Source of the DNA: Morinoia aosen
Lineage: Eukaryota; Arthropoda; Malacostraca; Amphipoda; Talitridae
Assembly: GCA_030386875.1 (NCBI GenBank)
Contig: CM059567.1
Coordinates: forward strand, 56,466,020 to 56,530,019
Reading direction: 5' to 3'
Length of the DNA: 64,000 bases
Positions within the stretch are counted from its first letter, which is position 1. Each line of letters opens with the position of its first letter. The position numbers were made by a program, and so were the translations under genes. Below the pieces are notes generated by a model. It had not been told where the DNA came from and ran no database searches. It saw only the letters and a program-made list of their open reading frames with translations. Positions 59,401 through 64,000 of this stretch are shown here, piece by piece.

Positions 59401-62400
59401 TGCATGCTCGATGGTGGATTATTAAGAATACTGCATTTGCAAGAACTAACCGACGTTCTCGTCGAATAGCGTACGATTGATCTTTTGACTACAAGGTTCA
59501 AACTTCTTAACTGTGCATTGCGAAATCTATAGCCAGTCGAAATCGGAGGTGAATTGATATAGTTGAACAACGTCCGAATACTCGATCGAATCACGCAAGC
59601 AGTTTCATAGGGACGTTACTTCTAGAGCATAGTTTTCCATGAGTCCTGGCTAGTCTGGCTTGTTTGTTATCGAAAGTATTTGTAAAATTAGTGTATCGAG
59701 TCTTTCAAACATGGCCGTAAAAGCTCATGCCTGGTTCAATTTTTTTTAAATTGTGATGGTAATTTGTCTGATTGGGTAGGTAAATATACATCATTAATTA
59801 CTCTGTAATTAGTTGAACTGGAAGTGTGAGGTGAGCTCATCAGAGGCTCATACAGATGAGCTCACCTCACACTTCCAGTTCAACTAATTAAAGAGTAATT
59901 AATGATGTGTATTTACCTACCCAATCAGACAAATTACCATCACAATTTAAAAAAAATTGAACCAGGCATGAGCTTTTGCGGCCATTTTCGAAGGACTCGA
60001 TACACGCTTTGCTATCCCACAAATATTCATGAATTACGGACAAAATAAATAACGGGTAGTATTGTATTAGTTTGAAACTTGCCTCTTTAATATAAAAGCT
60101 TTTGTTCACAGACAAATTTTCATTGAATTTTTCAATAAAAAGTTTTTAACAGAATTCCACTCTACTAAAAAATACTACCAGTAATACATCTGATGTGTGC
60201 TAATCCCTGGAATGGTTCGGCAACCCGTGTATTTAGAAGAAAGTTGATATTTGAAAATGTATTACAATATTTTTTTTTAAAATCTTACTACGAACATCCT
60301 TAATTTATAAACAAACCCTACGAGGTGTACAATAGCCGTCTCAGTGGTCAATTACGTTACTCAGATAAACAATCAAACTATTTTCTCTGGGATATTTCAT
60401 GCAAGAAAGAGGACTGAGGACTGAGGACTGAGTCCACATTTCTAGACCACGTACAATTACGAAAATTGAATTACAAATAAACAATATTATAAAAAGATTA
60501 GTAATATTCCTAAAATCCATAAATATTTAGTACAAAAATATATAGGAACACGTATAATAAATATGTGAACAAAAGTTTGCAACTCATTTCAAGATATAAA
60601 TACATAAATGCTTCGTTGCATGGCCGTTATTATTAATTATGGTTTCGAGACGTTTAGAGAAATTCACTACCAGCCTTTTACAAGTTTCGGGTGTAATTTT
60701 ATTCCATTCTTCAATGCAAATTTCTCTGAGATCAGTGATGTTATTGGGACCTTTCTACTGAATCTTCAATTTCAATTCCCTCCACAAGTTTTCGATCGGA
60801 TTCATGTCCGGGGATTGACTTGGCCATTCTAAAATGTTTATCTTCTTCATCCTCAACCATTCCTTGGTTTCGTCTGCAGTATGCTTTGGATCGTTGTCTT
60901 GTTGGAAGGTTCCTCCACGTTACAATTTTAACGAACGAGCGGAAGGTAGGAGCTGCTCATCCATTATTTCACGATATTTCCTGCCATTCATGGTTCCTTC
61001 AATGATGTGAAGTTTACCTATCCCTAATTAGCTGAAATAGTCCCACGCCATGATTGAGCCACCTCCAAACTTAACAGTGCATGGGTATGGTGCACTTTGG
61101 TTTATACTCTTCGTTTTGTTGCCTCCAAACATGGTTTGTGCTGTTTCTTCCGAATAGTTCGATTTTAGTTTCATCTGACCATAGTACTGATTTCCAAATC
61201 GCTGCTGGCTCGTTCAAATGGTCGTTGGCATACTTCATTCAGCCTGGCCTTGACGGGACGTTTCTGGATAAGAGGTGTCCTACGAGGGGTGCGGGAGCGA
61301 AGACCTTCACCACGTAGTGCCCTGCTGATCGTGTGCTTACTGGCTTCGATCCCAGATGCCTTGAGATCATCCTTCAATTTTTCACGAGTAGTTTGAGGCC
61401 TATGCGCTACTGTTCGGGCTAATTTTCAGGCAGCACGGTCGTTAAACTTCCGTGGACGGCGAGTTTGAGGCCTGTTGAGAGTATTATTCAGGCATTTCCA
61501 CTTACGGATTATGGGTCCAGCCGAGGCTATAGGAACCCACAATTGTGTACATATCTTTCGATACCTCAAACCTTCATTATAGAGCTCCACAAAGCGTTCT
61601 CGATAGTCTTGGCTGATGTCCTTATTCTTACCCTTGCTTACGACCTTTCAGAACGAGGGCTGCTGTACCAATGACATGTTATTGGAGATGAAAACTGACG
61701 AAAGCTCGGTTGCCAAATAACAAAATTTATTAGAACATTTTGGAATAATCCTATAATAATTTTAATGTATAATATCGAGTATGACAAGTAATCCTGAAAA
61801 GCCCATGAACGAACTCGAAAAGTCGATTAATGTGAGCTTATGTTCAAGTTTATATTATGCAAGCTCTTATGTATTTTTCTATTAAATATTTGTCGGTTCT
61901 AGATATAATATTTCATTAGTACATTATATATATGTATATATATACACTATTGTTTATAAATAGTCCAATTTTCTTAATTCTACATGTTTTAGAAATTTGG
62001 AATCTGTTGCTTTAATCAACGTGTCATATTATTTTGCCCCCCACTTAAATACTTTAAATTCAAATATTGAGCCCGGATCAGAAATCAGCACCACATGGTT
62101 GGCAGCACGTTCACAGGAACGCATTTTGTCTATCAACTAATTTTTGCCACCACAACTTCAAACTACATGACATTGTTTGTTCCAGATCCCTAAGGGAACC
62201 TTTTTCCACGCCCTGGGGGAAAGTCTCGAGAGCTTCACTCCACTCTACCTGGACAACTGCGGCAGTTCGAGATGCTTGCAGACGATTTATAGAGACCAGA
62301 TAAAGCTGAGCGACGATGGCACCGCCTACACATTCATTTCTAGAAGCCAAGAAGAAATCGGGCGAGCTCCAGCTGGGCGACTCGATGTACCCATTGGAAG

Positions 62401-63189
62401 ATTTACTCTTCTTCGTCAGGGATTCAAAACTGAGGTTGCTATCTCCATCTGTTCTGAGGTAATAAAAATTGTATCTTGGGCTTGTTTACTGTTCTAGAAA
62501 CGTGAACATTGAACATGGAATTTTGACCACTAAGGTGAGTAAAGATAGTTTTCCTTAGCATGAAACTCAATTTTTCTCTTGCTCATAAAACATGAGATGA
62601 TTTCCGAATAACTCATGGATTACTCTTTGTGAAAGTTCTAATCACAGAATGAGCACAGGGTGAGTGAGTGAAGTAGCAAGTATGAATTTCAGTTCCTGAA
62701 TGCGAGGAGAAACGGCATGCTAAAATTCTAACTAGTTTTTAATTCAAATTCTCCCAAATTTTGTATTTTTCTTACTTTTTGATTCATAGATTATAGAAAG
62801 ACAGAAGTAGCCACATCTGAAAATGATACCAAGCTATTTGTAAAAGTAGCTTAGATAGGGATTGGTGCTGCCAATGTCTCTACTGTGTTGACAGGACGAG
62901 TGTTGACACAGCAGGTGTTAACAGGACGTAGGCACAGCTGAAGCGAGTGTGTTGACAGGACGAGTTCACCTGCTCGGACGGGTCCTGCCTGCCCGTGACG
63001 CACCACTGCGACGGTGTGGAGCAGTGCTCAGAGGCTGAGGACGAGGACTGCCCCCAGAACGCACTCCTGCCGGATGGCTACAACCCCGCCAGGGCGCCCC
63101 AGCTGAAACTGCCCGTGCAGCTCCGGGTCCGCATTGGAAAAATATCTGACATCGACATTTCCAACGGACACCTCAAAGTCAAAATGGAG
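53350..63189 (+). CDS. Secreted or membrane multidomain protein: LamG/pentraxin-like + C-type-lectin-like + LDLa + probable Cys-loop ligand-binding domain (5' part)
   Basis: Ten exons give a phased reading of about 543 residues and continue past the window edge. Order: signal peptide ([20 protein letters not shown]); a LamG/pentraxin-like domain ([50 protein letters not shown]); a lectin-like stretch ([18 protein letters not shown], then a Cys-rich end); a linker domain; one LDL-receptor class A repeat ([26 protein letters not shown]); and [20 protein letters not shown], which resembles the first strands of a Cys-loop channel ligand-binding domain. The channel call is the least certain, because the pore region lies outside the window. 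I do not recognise a named orthologue. The C exon has no clean donor (see its entry), so pseudogene status cannot be fully excluded. Confidence 0.75.
53799..53987 (+). CDS. Gene 2 exon B: start of LamG/pentraxin-like domain
   Basis: Acceptor TGTGAGGCAG^GCCTAG (phase 1, TTTTTTGTCTG tract upstream). Donor TTTCAA^GTGAGT (phase 1). Encodes [20 protein letters not shown] then [26 protein letters not shown] is typical of the first strand of such domains. Confidence 0.75.
54208..54945. mobile_element. Cluster of four copies of a tRNA-related SINE, two in each orientation
   Basis: Minus-oriented copies lie at about 54208-54463 and 54463-54574 (truncated). Plus-oriented copies lie at about 54576-54797 and 54798-54945. 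The plus consensus contains an A-box-like TAGCGCGGTCGATAGCG and a B-box-like GAGTTCGAGTCTC (54662-54674 in the third copy), then CGCGAGCTCCTTG and an AT-rich body. The head-to-head pair forms a large inverted repeat inside intron B-C. Open frames here are artefacts. Confidence 0.82.
55382..55411 (+). CDS. Gene 2 exon C (uncertain donor)
   Basis: Acceptor GCGGGATTAG^GCAACAGG (phase 1) gives [10 protein letters not shown] after exon B. The open frame continues ([16 protein letters not shown]) to a TAA at 55459. The GT after that stop has the wrong phase and would include the stop. The only GT in phase with exon D is AAGGAGC^GTTACT at 55412, a weak donor. Either that site is used, or the donor is non-canonical, or the gene or assembly is damaged here. 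Confidence 0.5.
55593..55777 (+). CDS. Gene 2 exon D: core of LamG/pentraxin-like domain
   Basis: Acceptor CATTGAACAG^TGGCC (phase 1). Encodes [20 protein letters not shown] then [17 protein letters not shown] and [11 protein letters not shown]. 'W(V/H)HFC..F' followed by '(I/F)FINGD' is characteristic. Donor CTTGAT^GTAAGT, phase 0. A second GTAAGT donor 72 nt downstream (CTTCCA^GTAAGT, 55850) is also in phase and could give a 24-residue longer form. Confidence 0.82.
56089..56214 (+). CDS. Gene 2 exon E: LamG/pentraxin-like domain, late strands
   Basis: Acceptor AACTCTCTCAG^GTACAG and donor GAAGAG^GTGAGT, both phase 0, 42 codons. Encodes [20 protein letters not shown] and [15 protein letters not shown]. 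An alternative open frame through the same bases ([12 protein letters not shown]) fits exon F less well: ITEEE^VSRQQEC matches the usual 'L(S/T)EEE....C' end of the fold. Confidence 0.75.
56391..56596 (+). CDS. Gene 2 exon F: end of LamG/pentraxin-like domain and linker
   Basis: Acceptor TCTCTTTCCTCAG^GTCAGT (strong, phase 0); donor CCTAA^GTAAGT (phase 2). Encodes [20 protein letters not shown] then QEILF and a polar linker to PDAGMLPQP. The 'C....GN(L/V)V..W' pattern closes the domain. Confidence 0.82.
57633..57795 (+). CDS. Gene 2 exon G: first half of C-type-lectin-like domain
   Basis: Acceptor CTCACCCGTACAG^GGGTCA (phase 2); donor AAAGACGAG^GTGCGAGG (phase 0). Encodes [20 protein letters not shown] and [20 protein letters not shown]. 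'A...C..L.G.LP' is the classical lectin-like helix-2 signature. Confidence 0.88.
57793..58060. repeat. 83-bp array seeded on the exon G donor (three copies including the real one)
   Basis: GAG^GTGCGAGGGTGACG occurs at the exon end (57793) and again at 57876. A decayed copy, GAGTTACGAGGGTAAAA, starts at 57959. Spacing is exactly 83 bp both times. The first decoy keeps GAG^GTGCGAGG intact; the third has lost the GTG. The body includes AATAAGTCAGCAGACATATG. Confidence 0.95.
59056..59190. repeat. 72-73-bp duplication including the exon H acceptor
   Basis: AAGCTTTCGGTA starts at 59056 and 59128, and ACAGGATTATGTA follows in both. The first copy ends TTTTTCCGTGCAG^TTTGTG; the second is the real acceptor, TTTTGGCCTGCAG^CTGTAT. 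The pyrimidine tract and AG are thus duplicated, but exon bases are not conserved in the upstream copy. Confidence 0.8.
59188..59334 (+). CDS. Gene 2 exon H: second half of lectin-like domain
   Basis: Acceptor GGCCTGCAG^CTGTAT and donor TGTGAC^GTAAGT, both phase 0, 49 codons. Encodes [20 protein letters not shown] then [12 protein letters not shown] and [12 protein letters not shown]. The Cys spacing fits the end of a lectin-like fold, but the usual WLG block is missing, so this is a divergent or shortened domain. Confidence 0.82.
59691..60005. mobile_element. 315-bp foldback element (151-bp arms, 13-bp loop)
   Basis: Bases 59691-59841 are nearly the reverse complement of 59855-60005, starting GTGTATCGAG and ending CTCGATACAC. 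The loop is AGAGGCTCATACA. The transcript of this intron would form a very long stem. No coding content. I did not find a clear target-site duplication. Confidence 0.92.
60600..61685 (-). pseudogene. Tc1-like transposase remnant
   Basis: On the minus strand it starts about 61,640 with [20 protein letters not shown] (Tc1 helix-turn-helix region), then [18 protein letters not shown]. Shifted frames follow with pieces typical of the DDE domain: [44 protein letters not shown] and [18 protein letters not shown]. Several stops and frameshifts make it inactive. Inverted terminal repeats were not found. It lies in intron H-I of gene 2. Confidence 0.92.
62186..62458 (+). CDS. Gene 2 exon I: linker domain of unknown type
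   Basis: Acceptor TTTGTTCCAG^ATCCCT and donor TCTGAG^GTAATA, both phase 0, 91 codons. Encodes [20 protein letters not shown], then [15 protein letters not shown] and [14 protein letters not shown] do not recognise the fold. Position and phase place it between the lectin-like and LDLa modules. Confidence 0.78.
62884..62965. repeat. 30-34-bp repeats seeded on the exon J acceptor (three copies including the real one)
   Basis: TGTTGACAG^GACGAG occurs at about 62886-62900 and again at the real acceptor (62952-62964). A third copy, TGTTAACAG^GACGTAG, lies between (62916-62928). Spacing is 30 and 34 bp. Each carries the AG and the first exon bases GACG. The two intronic copies would be usable decoys. 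Confidence 0.88.
62959..63189 (+). CDS. Gene 2 exon J: LDL-receptor class A repeat and start of a Cys-loop-like domain
   Basis: Acceptor TGTTGACAG^GACGAG and donor ATGGAG^GTAATC, both phase 0, 77 codons. [20 protein letters not shown] followed by [11 protein letters not shown] has all six cysteines and the acidic calcium cluster of an LDLa repeat. [20 protein letters not shown] then HLKVKME resembles the first beta strands of pentameric ligand-gated channel ectodomains. The exon is GC-rich compared with its introns. Confidence 0.9.
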
Positions 63190-63687
63190 GTAATCATTGT
63201 TTGGGGAAGTGTACAAAATATGTGATATTCTTTCAGTCGTACACGTTACTTCATATTTTTTCAATATTTATGTTAAATCCTTCCTAAATTTGAATGTACG
63301 ATCGTCATTCAGTTGATAAAACCGTGTTACAAAGTTTCTATTCTTGAGTTGAAACTGTTATTTCGTATTTGCGTGTGTCTAGAAAACATGAAAAAATACT
63401 TGCATGCATTTTTAATTTTACTCTCGTCTCCAGGATAATGATATTCTTTTAATTTACCTATTTTTATAGGGAGAAAATGGAAAATTTGAAGTTTGACTTG
63501 AAAAAAGTAGACACAAATCAACATATAATGCAATAACCGCATTTATTTATTTAGAATTACTCCAGTGAGACAACAGACACATTAGAAATGAGTAGTTCTT
63601 CTAGATTATACTGTAGATAACTTTCACAAATCAGCCCCTAAATTTAGTCTCCCATCATGTTTTCATTTTAAGACCTCTGTAGTGGAG

Positions 63688-63950
63688 TTAAAAGTTCATC
63701 ATATCCTGGTGGAAGCGCGCGCCTTGCTCTTCGGAGTACGCTCCCATGTTTACCTTGAATTTATGAAGATTGGCGTCAAGGGATGGACCTCTGTAACCTA
63801 TCTTGCCGTAGTTTGTCACCAAGTTCTCAACAATCTCCACAAAGGCGTAGGCCTTATGATGCCCCAAGAAGCCAAAAACTACTGCGACAAAACTGTCCTG
63901 TGCTGCTCTTTCTGTCCGTAGTTTTTTGGGGACTCCTTACATTTATTTGT
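63688..63950 (-). pseudogene. Fragment of a repetitive arthropod ORF family (HQD motif)
   Basis: The minus frame reads QDSFVAVVFGFLGHHKAYAF, NLVTNYGKIGYRG, then KVNMGAYSEEQGARFHQDMM and stops at 63688-63690. The series 'FLG(N/H)...A..Y..(L/I)VE', 'S.E(Q/H)G.RFHQD' is a widespread, poorly characterised family in arthropod genomes whose members usually continue (ERRYQG). This copy is cut off just after the HQD motif and has no start. The plus frame over the same bases is a shadow. Confidence 0.7.
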
Positions 63951-64000
63951 GGACCAATAAAGACACCGGCTTTAACTTTCGCTGTAGACGACTTGGGGAA

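Overview
The window is eukaryotic and almost certainly arthropod. It is AT-rich, has short exons with GT-AG introns, tRNA-derived SINEs, hAT, Tc1 and foldback elements, and a very heavy load of minisatellites. The second gene joins laminin-G/pentraxin-like, lectin-like, LDL-receptor class A and apparent Cys-loop-channel modules, a combination I associate loosely with crustacean gene models, so a malacostracan crustacean is my best guess (inference). Nothing prokaryotic or viral was seen.

Layout: 1-18.7 kb is intergenic, with minisatellites, a SINE and hairpins. 18,719-38,877 (minus strand) holds a complete gene of the RYK/Derailed family (Wnt-binding WIF-domain receptor pseudokinase). I could assemble 11 coding exons whose phases all agree, giving 2,826 nt and about 941 residues: signal peptide, WIF domain, tetrabasic KRRK site, one transmembrane helix, a long juxtamembrane region, a degenerate kinase domain and an unusual proline-rich C-terminal tail. 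38.9-53.3 kb is repeat-rich and has no recognised gene. 53,350 to the right edge (plus strand) holds the 5' part of a second gene, with ten exons assembled. Its introns contain a SINE cluster, a 315-bp foldback and a dead Tc1 transposase. A fragment of another arthropod repetitive ORF lies near the right edge.

The most interesting observation is a pattern rather than a gene. At many exon edges in both genes the neighbouring intron holds a tandem array whose unit contains the splice junction itself, with flanking exon bases. Clear cases are the donors of RYK exons 1, 5, 8 and 9, the acceptors of RYK exons 3 and 11, the 5' edge of RYK exon 1, and the exon G donor and exon H and J acceptors of the second gene. 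Unit lengths (20, 30-34, 31, 37, 65, 72, 83, 88 and 96 bp) and sequences differ at each site, so these are independent events with one recurring rule: minisatellites seeded at splice sites, leaving one to about 35 decoy splice sites next to the real one.

All exon boundaries come from reading the sequence and matching reading phase and family resemblance. No alignment, splice predictor or transcript data were available.
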